DNA from: Tenacibaculum sp. SZ-18
Lineage (GTDB): Bacteria; Bacteroidota; Bacteroidia; Flavobacteriales; Flavobacteriaceae
Assembly: GCF_002813915.1 (NCBI RefSeq)
Contig: NZ_CP019335.1
Span: 2,029,777-2,093,776 of the forward strand
Reading direction: 5' to 3'
DNA: 64,000 nucleotides
The translations under genes were made by a program, and so were the position numbers. Positions 1 through 8,519 of the stretch are shown here, one piece after another. The first letter of the stretch is position 1; the number at the start of each line of letters is the position of its first letter. Below the pieces are notes generated by a model that was not told the origin of the DNA, did not search any database, and saw only the letters and a program-made list of their open reading frames with translations.

Positions 1-290
1 CTTATACTATTAGTTATTTTTAACAAATTCTCTGAAAGATAAGATTCAACAATTTTAAGATCTACAAGTGCTGGAACAGCAACAATTAAAGCAAATACTA
101 CACAAAGCTGAAGCCAGTATTTTTCTTTTACAAAGTATTTTTTGTTTTGAATCCAATTTATTTCTGTAATGTAATGTAATGGACCTAAAATTGCGTATGA
201 GATAAGAAATAACTCAAAAGGAAGCATATAAGCCAATATTAAAGAAACTATTATTAATAGCGTATTAAGTGTATCCGTATTAAATTTCAT
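1..290 (-). CDS. Integral membrane protein, 5' part only (runs off the window)
   Basis: An open frame starts at the ATG complementary to 288-290 and stays open to the window edge, giving about 96 residues. The visible part has two strongly hydrophobic stretches (residues about 10-37 and 59-77) separated by a motif reading GPLHYITEINW and a Lys-rich loop, so it is a polytopic inner-membrane protein. I do not recognise the family with confidence. It lies on the same strand as, and downstream of, the adhesin gene at 352-3819, but the strong hairpin at 301-328 separates them, so it is probably its own transcript or depends on readthrough. Confidence 0.6.
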   Translation of the reverse strand, partial: MKFNTDTLNTLLIIVSLILAYMLPFELFLISYAILGPLHYITEINWIQNKKYFVKEKYWLQLCVVFALIVAVPALVDLKIVESYLSENLLKITNSI

Positions 291-300
291 GGAGTTTTAA

Positions 301-328
301 AAAAAGCTTCATCAAATTTGATGAAGCT
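301..328 (-). terminator. Rho-independent terminator of the first adhesin gene
   Basis: A perfect 12-bp inverted repeat (agcttcatcaaa / tttgatgaagct, 305-328) is followed, on the minus strand, by a run of T. It lies 24 bases after the stop of the gene at 352-3819. Confidence 0.8.
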
Positions 329-351
329 CTATGTTACTAATATATTTAGTA

Positions 352-3300
352 TTATTCAATAATCATTTTCTTCGTAGCTACTTTATGTCCTCTTACATAT
401 AAAGTATAAAAGTATACTCCTACAGGCAAAGAACTGCTATTAAAATAAATCTCTTGCTCTCCTAATTTCTCTAAATGAACAGTATCAATAACTTGACCTG
501 ATGTATTACTAAATACAATTGCTGCTTTATCTATTGTTTCAGGAACATAATACTTTATAGATGTTGTTCCATTAAATGGATTAGGAATATTTTGATATAA
601 AATTGATTGACTTTTATTTGCTGTTCCATTCCCTCCAACACTTAAAGTACCATTACACGCACAGTTTTCAATACTCTCTACTCTAGAAATCAGATCATTA
701 ATTTGCGTTTGCTGCGCACTTAAAATTGGTGCTAAATCAACATTTACAGAGGCTCCGTTTTCAATAGCAACTGTTAAAGTAGTTCCAGAAAGGGTAGCTG
801 AAGTTAGATTTTGACTGTCAGTATTTGTATATGTCGATAAATCGATCGTATTCCCATTTGCAATAGATAAATTATCTCCCGATAAATTTAGGGTTTGTGC
901 GTCTGTGTTGTCTAAGTAAGAAGATAAATCAACTGAGCTTGCATCATTTGTTAGGCTTAACGTGTTTCCTGTTAAAGTCAAATCTTGTGAATCCGTTCCT
1001 GTTCCATCTTGTAAACCAGATAAATCAACTCCCGTACCTCCTGATATCGTTAATGTCGTACCCGATAATCCTAAATTTTGACTGTCTGTGTTATCCAAGT
1101 ATCCTGATAAATCTACAGTAGTTGCATCATTTGTTAAACTTAGTGTATTTCCAGAAATAGTTAAATCTTGATTATCCGTATTATCTAAATATGAAGATAA
1201 ATCAACCGTAGAAGCATTACCTGAAATACTCAATGTATTTGCAGCTAGTGAAATCGATTGTGCATCCGTATTATCCAAGTATCCAGATAAATCAACTGTA
1301 GAAACATCATTTGTTAAACTTAGTGTATTTCCTGAAATAGTTAAATCTTGATTATCCGTATTATCTAAATATGAAGATAAATCAACTGTAGAAGCATTAC
1401 CTGAAATATTCAATGTGTTTGCAGCTAGTGAAATCGATTGTGCATCCGTATTATCCAAGTATCCTGATAAATCTACAGTAGTTGCATCATTTGTTAAACT
1501 AAGTGTATTTCCAGAAATAGTTAAATCTTGATTATCTGTATTATCTAAATATGAAGATAAATCAACTGTAGAAGCATTACCTGAAATATTCAATGTGTTT
1601 GCAGCTAGTGAAATCGATTGTGCATCCGTATTATCCAAATATCCCGATAAATCAACTGTATCTGAATTTCCTGTAATACTTAAAATATTTGACGCTACAG
1701 AAAGTCCTTGTGAATCCGTATTATCTAAATATGAAGATAAATCAACCGTAGAAGCATTGCCTGAAATATTCAATGTGTTTGCAGCTAGTGAAATCGATTG
1801 TGCATCCGTATTATCCAAGTATCCTGATAAATCAACTGTGGAAGCATCATTTGTTAAACTAAGTGTATTCCCTGACAAATCTAAATCTTGTGCGTCGGTA
1901 TTATCTAAATATGAAGATAAATCAACTGTAGAAGCATTACCTGAAATATTCAATGTGTTTGCAGCTAGTGAAATCGATTGTGCATCCGTATTATCCAAGT
2001 ATCCAGATAAATCTACAGTAGTTGCATCATTTGTTAAACTAAGTGTATTTCCTGAAATAGTTAAATCTTGATTATCTGTATTATCTAAATATGGTGACAA
2101 ATCAACTGTATCGGCGTTTCCAGTAATGCTTAAAATATCTGATGCTACAGAAATTCCTTGTGAATCCGTATTATCCAAATATCCTGATAAATCAACTGTG
2201 GAAGCATTGCCTGATATACTCAATGTGTTTGTAGCTAGTGAAATCGATTGTGCATCCGTATTATCCAAATATCCAGATAAATCAACAGTTTGTTCCGCTT
2301 CACCATCATCTTCTAATGATAGACTTAATGTGTTTGATGCTAATGTAAATGTATCAATTGTTTGGTTATCTGTATCAACATTTTGAGACGAGTTATCAAC
2401 CCAAGTGGAACCCGTCCAAACGTATAAAACATCATCCTCATTGTCATAAACCATCATTCCTTCATCAGCAACTGTTAATGCTAACGCAGTTCGTTGCGCG
2501 TTGGTTAAACTATTTATTTTAAAACCTTTATTCGTATCTGCTAAATCTAATGAAGCCTTAACATTTGGTGCATTAGTACCCACTCCAACGCTCAAAGGTT
2601 GCACCGAGCCTCCTAAAATCATTGCATTAGCAGTTGTGGTAGTTGCTTGATAACCAATAGCAATAGAGTAATCTGCATCAACTTGAGATTGATAACCAAT
2701 TGCCATACCATGATTATTATTAACCGTTGCTTCTTGTCCAATAGCTAGAGCGTGATCTTCATTTACATCTGCTTGATATCCTAAAGCAACTGAATATTGT
2801 GCTGCAGACGGAATAGCAAAATCGTATCCAATTGCAACAGTTCCTGTTGCTCGTGTATCACTACTTTCCCCTATCGTTACAGAATATTCTCCATCAGCAA
2901 AAATTCCATAACCCATTGCAATAATATCATTATTTGAAGGTGTAATGTTTGCTCCTATAAATGTTGTTCTACTTCTATTTGTATTATCAAAATTAGAAAA
3001 CGCACCCACACCCACATTGTCTTCACCTTCTCTGTTTGAAAAACCTGCTTGAAATCCTACATATGTATTTCTATTCGCATTGGTTGTACTATTAGTACGG
3101 TTATTATCCCAACCAGACATACCTCCAACGAAGGTGTTGTAATCTGCCCATTCTGTAGCAACTCCGGAAGCCGCACCAATCATTGTATTCCAACGACCAG
3201 CACCAACATCAATCCCTGCAGAGTCCCCTACTGCTGTGTTGTGATCCCCATCATCAACATCACTTAAAGCTTCATCTCCAATACCAGTATTTCTGTAACC

Positions 3301-3819
3301 TACATTCGAAGAAATTCCAGCTTCATTACCTACGAAGGTGTTTCTATATCCCGTTGTGTTTGAAAAACCAGCATCTTCTCCTATAAAAGTATTTTCATAA
3401 CCCGTTGTATTTAAAGCTCCTGATTCTTCTCCGACAAATGTGTTATCATAACCAATTGTATTATTTTCACCAGATTCGGTACCAACGAAAGTATTATCTC
3501 CTCCATTTCGATTTAATCTACCAGCTTCAAATCCGATAAAAGTATTATCGAATCCAGTTGTGTTGCTGTAACCTGCTAAGTAACCAATAAATACTCCCTC
3601 TGATGTTGTATTTGATCTACCTGCAGCGTAACCAATAAAAACTGTTCTACTTCCTGATACTGTGAACGAACCGGTGCTGTCTCCGTAAAAGGTATTAAAA
3701 TCTCCGGAGGAAATATTTACTCCTGAACCAGTACCTGATGTTTCGTTATATGTTTGTGAGTAAGAAAAAACAGTTCCTAACATAGCTAAGACCGTTAGTA
3801 ATCGTAGTAATTTTTCCAT
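352..3819 (-). CDS. T9SS-secreted YadA-head-like / YLDNTD-repeat surface adhesin (copy A)
   Basis: This is a 1,155-residue predicted cell-surface protein. A clear signal peptide (hydrophobic LLTVLAMLGTVFSYS) is followed by about a dozen NTFIGxxAG-type repeats of the kind that build the left-handed beta-roll of YadA-like trimeric adhesin heads (residues about 30-400). Next comes a stalk of some fifteen 30-residue repeats carrying YLDNTD (about 480-1000), a short heptad-like stretch (ISRVESIEN), a Cys pair, and a C-terminal type A sorting domain (PNPFNG, then GVYFYTLYVRGHKVATKKMIIE). The sorting domain implies export by the type IX system and attachment to the cell surface. It is paralogous to the frame at 5073-8258, and the last ~90 residues are almost the same in both. 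Ligand unknown. Start is the ATG at 3819. Confidence 0.85.
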   Translation of the reverse strand: MEKLLRLLTVLAMLGTVFSYSQTYNETSGTGSGVNISSGDFNTFYGDSTGSFTVSGSRTVFIGYAAGRSNTTSEGVFIGYLAGYSNTTGFDNTFIGFEAGRLNRNGGDNTFVGTESGENNTIGYDNTFVGEESGALNTTGYENTFIGEDAGFSNTTGYRNTFVGNEAGISSNVGYRNTGIGDEALSDVDDGDHNTAVGDSAGIDVGAGRWNTMIGAASGVATEWADYNTFVGGMSGWDNNRTNSTTNANRNTYVGFQAGFSNREGEDNVGVGAFSNFDNTNRSRTTFIGANITPSNNDIIAMGYGIFADGEYSVTIGESSDTRATGTVAIGYDFAIPSAAQYSVALGYQADVNEDHALAIGQEATVNNNHGMAIGYQSQVDADYSIAIGYQATTTTANAMILGGSVQPLSVGVGTNAPNVKASLDLADTNKGFKINSLTNAQRTALALTVADEGMMVYDNEDDVLYVWTGSTWVDNSSQNVDTDNQTIDTFTLASNTLSLSLEDDGEAEQTVDLSGYLDNTDAQSISLATNTLSISGNASTVDLSGYLDNTDSQGISVASDILSITGNADTVDLSPYLDNTDNQDLTISGNTLSLTNDATTVDLSGYLDNTDAQSISLAANTLNISGNASTVDLSSYLDNTDAQDLDLSGNTLSLTNDASTVDLSGYLDNTDAQSISLAANTLNISGNASTVDLSSYLDNTDSQGLSVASNILSITGNSDTVDLSGYLDNTDAQSISLAANTLNISGNASTVDLSSYLDNTDNQDLTISGNTLSLTNDATTVDLSGYLDNTDAQSISLAANTLNISGNASTVDLSSYLDNTDNQDLTISGNTLSLTNDVSTVDLSGYLDNTDAQSISLAANTLSISGNASTVDLSSYLDNTDNQDLTISGNTLSLTNDATTVDLSGYLDNTDSQNLGLSGTTLTISGGTGVDLSGLQDGTGTDSQDLTLTGNTLSLTNDASSVDLSSYLDNTDAQTLNLSGDNLSIANGNTIDLSTYTNTDSQNLTSATLSGTTLTVAIENGASVNVDLAPILSAQQTQINDLISRVESIENCACNGTLSVGGNGTANKSQSILYQNIPNPFNGTTSIKYYVPETIDKAAIVFSNTSGQVIDTVHLEKLGEQEIYFNSSSLPVGVYFYTLYVRGHKVATKKMIIE
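880..2335 (-). repeat. Tandem 90-bp repeats encoding the YLDNTD stalk of adhesin A
   Basis: About fifteen 90-bp units encode 30-residue repeats of two alternating flavours, one with NTLSLTNDAxTVDLSGYLDNTD and one with NTLNISGNASTVDLSSYLDNTD. Several adjacent units are nearly identical at DNA level, so the array should expand and contract easily. Confidence 0.85.
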
Positions 3820-3872
3820 TTATTTTTAAGTTTAGTCTAGGGTAATATACAAATTTTAAGCAAATTATTTAA

Positions 3873-3890
3873 CAAAAACTTAAGTTTTTG
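3873..3890. repeat. 18-bp perfect palindrome upstream of adhesin A
   Basis: CAAAAACTTAAGTTTTTG reads the same on both strands and sits about 55 bases upstream of the adhesin A start codon. It could be an operator or simply AT-rich chance. No similar site is obvious upstream of adhesin B. Confidence 0.4.
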
Positions 3891-3999
3891 AAATTAAATT
3901 TTCACCTCAACTAGAGTGCTAAAAACCTTAAAAGAGCGGATAAAAATGAGATTTAAATTTTATAACCTGTAAGATTGTCATATATCTCCTTGTTTAAAA

Positions 4000-4059
4000 C
4001 ATCTCCGTATAACTATCATACTTTTGGAAACTGTGTAACGCACAAACTATATTATTTCT
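4000..4059 (+). pseudogene. Relic of a second DUF2723 gene: promoter and first codons only
   Basis: Bases 4023-4059 match 8511-8547, the 5' end of the intact DUF2723 gene, at 32 of 37 positions without a gap, and weaker similarity extends left through the promoter. In the reading frame the relic is GTG TAA CGC ACA AAC TAT ATT ATT TCT against GTG AAA CGA ACT AAC TAC ATC ATT TCT. Apart from the nonsense change AAA to TAA, all differences after the start are synonymous third-position changes. Similarity stops after the Ser codon. I infer an old paralog whose body was deleted, lying divergent to adhesin A as the intact gene lies to adhesin B. Confidence 0.6.
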
Positions 4060-4352
4060 ATTTTCCAGGATAATACTAAGAAATTCTTCAAAATCTTTAG
4101 GTTTAGAACCTCGGTATTTAACATTTATACATATCACTAGCAGCTATATCCAAAAGCTTGATCTCTACTTTCCAGTATTTTTGTTTGAATCTTGGGTGCC
4201 TGCTATTTGAAAATTTCCAATCTAGTAAGGGTACGAAATTATTAATAGATTTGATTAAGTTTTTATGGAGTATAGAAGCAAAAAAGGTGACGATTAACAT
4301 TGTCGTTGAATATAACACCCAAGTCGTTAAGCTGAAAAAAAAATATCATTAA
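4060..4352. other. Stretch between two gene relics, no recognisable gene
   Basis: Short open frames of about 60 codons exist on both strands here, but none resembles a protein I know and they overlap one another. The plus-strand frame runs straight into the stop codon that precedes the monooxygenase fragment, so the breakpoint of that gene is close to 4350. Confidence 0.4.
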
Positions 4353-4913
4353 CACAACAATGATTTATTCAAGGCTATTCGAAACGGGAAAGCTTCTGTA
4401 GTAACTGATCATATAGAATCTTTTACAGAAAATGGAATTCAATTAAAATCTGGTGACCATTTAGAGGCTGATATTATTATTACAGCAACAGGCTTACAAC
4501 TGCAAGTTTTAGGTGGAATGAAATTGCATATTGATAATGAACCGCATCAATTAAATCAAAAAATGACCTATAAGAGTGTTCTCGCTCAAGACACACCTAA
4601 TTTTGCTTACCTATTCGGATATACAAATGCATCATGGACACTTAAAATTAATATCGCTGCTAGTTATCTAGCACGTTTAATTAAAGAAATGAAAGAAAGA
4701 AAAAGAACGGCTGTTATTCCTCGTACTTCGAGTGAAAGTAATATAGATGAAAGCGTTTTGGACTCGTTAAACTCAGGTTATGTAAAAAGAGGAGGTAACA
4801 CCTTACCAAGACAAGGAAAAAAACTCCCGTGGAGAGTTGTTCACAATTATAAAAAAGACAAGAAAATCATGAAAAAACCAATTGAGGATCAATATCTCGA
4901 ATGGATTCCCTAA
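4353..4913 (+). pseudogene. 3' fragment of a flavin-containing (Baeyer-Villiger-type) monooxygenase
   Basis: From 4353 an open frame without its own start continues through the ATG at 4518 to a stop at 4911-4913, about 186 residues. It carries hallmarks of the C-terminal third of class B flavoprotein monooxygenases: NDLFKAIRNGKASVVTDHI, then ADIIITATGL, then FGYTNASWTLK. The N-terminal FAD-binding GxGxxG, the family fingerprint and the NADPH-binding part are all absent, and a stop codon lies directly upstream, so the enzyme cannot be functional. The downstream terminator is still present. Loss of the 5' part probably goes with the rearrangement that destroyed the neighbouring DUF2723 relic. 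Confidence 0.75.
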
Positions 4914-4942
4914 ACCCTGAAAGATATAAGTTTTATTTAGTT

Positions 4943-4978
4943 AAGGCTTTTGTTTCTTAATTTTACAAGCGCCTTTTT
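4943..4978 (+). terminator. Terminator of the monooxygenase fragment
   Basis: Imperfect stem AAGGCTTTTGT / ACAAGCGCCTT followed by a short T run, 30 bases after the stop of the fragment. It is a leftover of the original gene. Confidence 0.55.
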
Positions 4979-5013
4979 GTCTTAAGGTTTTACTAGGGTC
5001 AAAGGATAAAAAA

Positions 5014-5052
5014 ATAAAAAAGCGATAACAAAAGAAAATTGCTATCACTTTA
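5014..5052 (-). terminator. Terminator of the second adhesin gene
   Basis: On the minus strand AAAGTGATAGCAA pairs with TTGTTATCGCTTT (G-U pairs included) and is followed by a T run. It lies just past the stop codon at 5073. Confidence 0.7.
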
Positions 5053-5072
5053 AAATTTTTGTTTAAAAACTA

Positions 5073-8000
5073 CTATTCTATAATCATTTTCTTAGTTGCT
5101 ACTTTATGTCCTCGAACATACAACGTGTAGAAATACACTCCTACTGGTAATGAAGAACTATTAAAGAATATTTCTTGCTCTCCTAATTTTTCTAAGTATA
5201 CTGTATCAATAACTTGACCAGAAGTATTACTGAAAACAATCGCTGCTTTTTCCATTGTCTCAGGAACGTAATATTTAATAGAGGTGGTTCCGTTGAAAGG
5301 ATTAGGAATATTCTGATACAAAATAGCTTGATTTTTACCTGCCGTTAGTCCACCATCTGCACTTAACGTTCCATCACAAGCACAATTTTCTAGTTCATTT
5401 AATCTTGATAAAACCGAAGTCATTTCTGTTCTTAACTGAGCTACTTCTGCTTGTGCAGTTGATAAATCACTCTGTAAAGTTGAAATTAATGGTGCCAAGT
5501 CAACGTTTACAGATGATCCATTCTCAATAGCTACATTTAAATTAGTCCCTACTAGTGTAGCAGAAGTTAAACTTTGACTATCCGTATTATCTAAATATGA
5601 TGATAAATCAACTGAGCTTGCGTCATTTGTTAGACTTAACGTGTTTCCTGTTAAAGTCAAATCTTGGGAATCCGTTCCTGTTCCATCTTGTAAACTAGAT
5701 AAATCTACTCCTATTCCTCCTGATATCGTTAATGTCGTACCTGATAATCCTAAATTTTGACTATCTGTATTGTCCAAATATGGAGATAAATCAACTGTAT
5801 CTGAATTTCCAGTAATACTTAAAATATTTGACGCTACAGAAATGCCTTGTGAATCCGTTCCTGTTCCATCTTGTAATACCGATAAATCTACTCCTATTCC
5901 TCCTGATATCGTTAATGTCGTACCCGATAATCCTAAATTTTGACTATCAGTATTGTCCAAATATGGAGATAAATCAACTGTATCTGAATTTCCTGTTATA
6001 CTTAAAATATTTGACGCTACAGAAAGACCTTGTGAATCCGTATTATCCAAATATCCAGATAAATCAACTGTGGAAGCATCATTTGTTAAACTAAGTATAT
6101 TTCCAGAAATAGTTAAATCTTGATTATCTGTATTATCTAAATATGAAGATAAATCAACTGTATCTGAATTCCCAGTAATACTTAAAATATTTGACGCCAC
6201 AGAAAGTGCTTGTGAATCCGTATTATCCAAATATCCAGATAAATCAACTGTGGAAGCATCATTTGTTAAACTAAGTGTATTTCCTGAAATAGTTAAATCT
6301 TGATTATCTGTATTATCTAAATATGGTGATAAATCAACTGTATCTGAATTTCCAGTAATGCTTAAAATATCTGACGCTAAAGAAATGCCTTGTGAATCTG
6401 TATTATCCAAATATCCAGATAAATCAACTGAGTTTCCATTCGCAATACTTAAGTCTGTTCCTGATAAACTTAAATTCTGCGCATCGGTATTATCTAAATA
6501 TGGTGATAAATCAACCGTGGAAGCATCATTGGTTAAACTAAGTGTATTTCCTGAAATAGTTAAATCTTGACTATCTGTATTATCTAAATACGGTGATAAA
6601 TCAACTGTATCTGAATTTCCAGTAATACTTAAAATATTTGACGCCACAGAAAGTGCTTGTGAATCCGTATTATCCAAATATCCAGATAAATCTACAGTAG
6701 TTGCATCATTGGTTAAACTTAACGTATTATCTGATAAATCTAAATCTTGAGCATCGGTATCTGCTTCAGAAGCAATCCATTGTGAACCATTCCAACTGAA
6801 AGGAGAATCCAAGTCTATATCGTATACAAACAATCCCTTCTCTAACACTGATAAACTAGTTCCTAAAGTTGTCCTCTCTGCTGTTGTTAATCTATTTAAT
6901 AATAAACCTTTGTTAGTTCCACTTAAATCTAAGGAAGCATTTGCATTTGGAAAATCCGTACCAATTCCTACACTCAATGGATTCGTAGCTCCTCCTAAAA
7001 CCATCGTATTAGCACTTACAGCAGAGGCTCCATTTCCTATCGCTATAGAATTATCTCCACTGACAGTTGCATTATATCCTATGGCAATATTATTTGTCGC
7101 TGAACTTCCTGCATCATTGGAAGCCGCTTGATACCCGATAACAATAGCACCGTCATTTTGAACTACTGTATTTGCACCAATACCCACGGCATTTGCAGTA
7201 GCTATATTTGTTTGATATCCCATACCTACAGAATAATCTGAATTATCAGTTGTATCAAAGTCGTACCCTAAAACAATGGCTCCTGCCGCATTTTGCATAT
7301 TACCTAGGTTACCGATACCTATTGAATATTGTCCTTCATTGTAGGAATAGTACCCCATAGTAATTACATCATTTTGAGCGGCAATCGCTTGAGAACCAAC
7401 AAAAGTAGTTCGATTTCTATTTGTATTACCAGAAAATACTGTAACGCGTTGTCCTTGTACAGTACCTTGTGCTCGGCCATATCCTGAAAAAGCACCAAAA
7501 CCTGCATTATCTTGTCCTTCTCTATTGGATGCCCCCGCAATGTAACCAACATATGTGTTTCTATTGGCATTTGTGGTACTATTAGTTCGATTATTATCCC
7601 AACCCGACATCGCCCCGACAAATGTATTAAAGTCAGCCCATTCAGTTGCTGGTCCAGATGCAGCACCTACCATAACATTATGAATTCCATCTCCAAGATC
7701 AATTGCAGCAGAATCTCCCAGAGCAGTATTATGATGACCGTCATCGACATCTGACATTGACTCGGAACCAACTGCTGTATTTCGATATCCTACATCGGCT
7801 GAAATACCAGCTTCATTTCCAACAAACGTATTTTTATAACCAGTTGTATTACTAAACCCAGCATCTTCTCCTATAAAAGTATTTTCATAACCAGTTGTGT
7901 TATTTGCCCCAGATTCCTCTCCTACAAAAGTATTATCATAACCTGTTGTATTATTTTCACCAGATTCGGCACCAACGAAAGTATTATCTCCTCCATTAAT

Positions 8001-8258
8001 TGTTAATCTACCAGCTTCATATCCAATAAAAGTATTATCGAAACCGGTTGTGTTACTATAACCGGCCAAGTAACCAATAAATACTCCCTCTGAAGTTGTA
8101 TTCGATCTACCCGCACTGTAACCAATAAAAACTGTTCTACTTCCTGATGTTATGAACGCACCAGTACTGTCTCCATAAAACGTATTAAAATCTCCAGAGG
8201 AGATATTTACTCCTGAACCGGTACCAGATGTTTCGTTTAATATTTGTGCATATGAAAA
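5073..8258 (-). CDS. T9SS YadA-head-like / YLDNTD-repeat surface protein (copy B), 5' end broken
   Basis: The frame is open for 1,061 codons from 8258 to the stop at 5073. It encodes NTFIGxxAG head repeats, about eleven YLDNTD repeats, a heptad-containing segment (QAEVAQLRTEMTSVLSRLNELEN) and a type A sorting domain almost identical to that of copy A. Ungapped alignment with copy A shows that the start and signal peptide are ruined: the complement of 8259-8261 is TAA where copy A has a Val codon inside the signal peptide, and the position of copy A's ATG is ACA. Upstream residues still look like a signal peptide (KVVLVFMMLL), so the damage looks recent. A start at an internal TTG near 8069 would give a protein with no export signal. 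Probably a pseudogene unless the stop is a sequencing error. Confidence 0.7.
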   Translation of the reverse strand, partial: FSYAQILNETSGTGSGVNISSGDFNTFYGDSTGAFITSGSRTVFIGYSAGRSNTTSEGVFIGYLAGYSNTTGFDNTFIGYEAGRLTINGGDNTFVGAESGENNTTGYDNTFVGEESGANNTTGYENTFIGEDAGFSNTTGYKNTFVGNEAGISADVGYRNTAVGSESMSDVDDGHHNTALGDSAAIDLGDGIHNVMVGAASGPATEWADFNTFVGAMSGWDNNRTNSTTNANRNTYVGYIAGASNREGQDNAGFGAFSGYGRAQGTVQGQRVTVFSGNTNRNRTTFVGSQAIAAQNDVITMGYYSYNEGQYSIGIGNLGNMQNAAGAIVLGYDFDTTDNSDYSVGMGYQTNIATANAVGIGANTVVQNDGAIVIGYQAASNDAGSSATNNIAIGYNATVSGDNSIAIGNGASAVSANTMVLGGATNPLSVGIGTDFPNANASLDLSGTNKGLLLNRLTTAERTTLGTSLSVLEKGLFVYDIDLDSPFSWNGSQWIASEADTDAQDLDLSDNTLSLTNDATTVDLSGYLDNTDSQALSVASNILSITGNSDTVDLSPYLDNTDSQDLTISGNTLSLTNDASTVDLSPYLDNTDAQNLSLSGTDLSIANGNSVDLSGYLDNTDSQGISLASDILSITGNSDTVDLSPYLDNTDNQDLTISGNTLSLTNDASTVDLSGYLDNTDSQALSVASNILSITGNSDTVDLSSYLDNTDNQDLTISGNILSLTNDASTVDLSGYLDNTDSQGLSVASNILSITGNSDTVDLSPYLDNTDSQNLGLSGTTLTISGGIGVDLSVLQDGTGTDSQGISVASNILSITGNSDTVDLSPYLDNTDSQNLGLSGTTLTISGGIGVDLSSLQDGTGTDSQDLTLTGNTLSLTNDASSVDLSSYLDNTDSQSLTSATLVGTNLNVAIENGSSVNVDLAPLISTLQSDLSTAQAEVAQLRTEMTSVLSRLNELENCACDGTLSADGGLTAGKNQAILYQNIPNPFNGTTSIKYYVPETMEKAAIVFSNTSGQVIDTVYLEKLGEQEIFFNSSSLPVGVYFYTLYVRGHKVATKKMIIE
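5575..6760 (-). repeat. Tandem 90-bp repeats encoding the YLDNTD stalk of adhesin B
   Basis: About eleven units of the same 30-residue repeat as in copy A, here richer in the NILSITGNSDTVDLSPYLDNTDSQ flavour. They are interrupted twice by a longer variant containing a GTGTDSQ turn. Confidence 0.8.
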
Positions 8259-8479
8259 TTATTTTAATAACATCATAAAAACAAGCACAACTTTTTGTTT
8301 TGCGTGTGTATTTATGTTTCTTATGTTATGTTTATCAATAAGTTACTAAATTAAAAATTGATTTTTAAGATATTTTTAACAAAAAAAATGTTCATTTAAA
8401 AACACTCAATATTCTAAACTGAGATAACTTCAAAATATGAATGATAAAATCGACCCGATTTTTTTAAAAAAAATTATTA

Positions 8480-8513
8480 TTGGGAATACATCCTTTATAA
8501 TTATCTATATTTG
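8480..8513 (+). promoter_or_regulatory. Bacteroidota promoter of the DUF2723 gene
   Basis: TTGG at 8480-8483, a 22-base spacer, then the perfect -7 element TATATTTG at 8506-8513. Transcription should begin about 7 bases later, that is, at the GTG codon at 8520. The element overlaps the upstream TTG at 8511, which therefore cannot be the translated start. Confidence 0.65.
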
Positions 8514-8519
8514 GAAACT

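Noticed and set aside
1595..2386. Plus-strand frames with repeats of ASVLSKYPDKSTV opposite adhesin A
   Set aside because: They are the antisense reading of the 90-bp YLDNTD repeats; periodic composition keeps the frame open. The minus-strand protein has a signal peptide and sorting domain.
4000..4150. Minus-strand text ending NRNNIVCALHSFQKYDSYTEMF that looked like a protein tail
   Set aside because: It is antisense to the DUF2723 ghost, whose match to the intact gene is frame-consistent, so the opposite-strand reading is probably coincidence.
8511..8519. TTG at 8511 as the start of the DUF2723 gene
   Set aside because: It overlaps the -7 promoter element TATATTTG, so it should not be transcribed; GTG at 8520 fits better.
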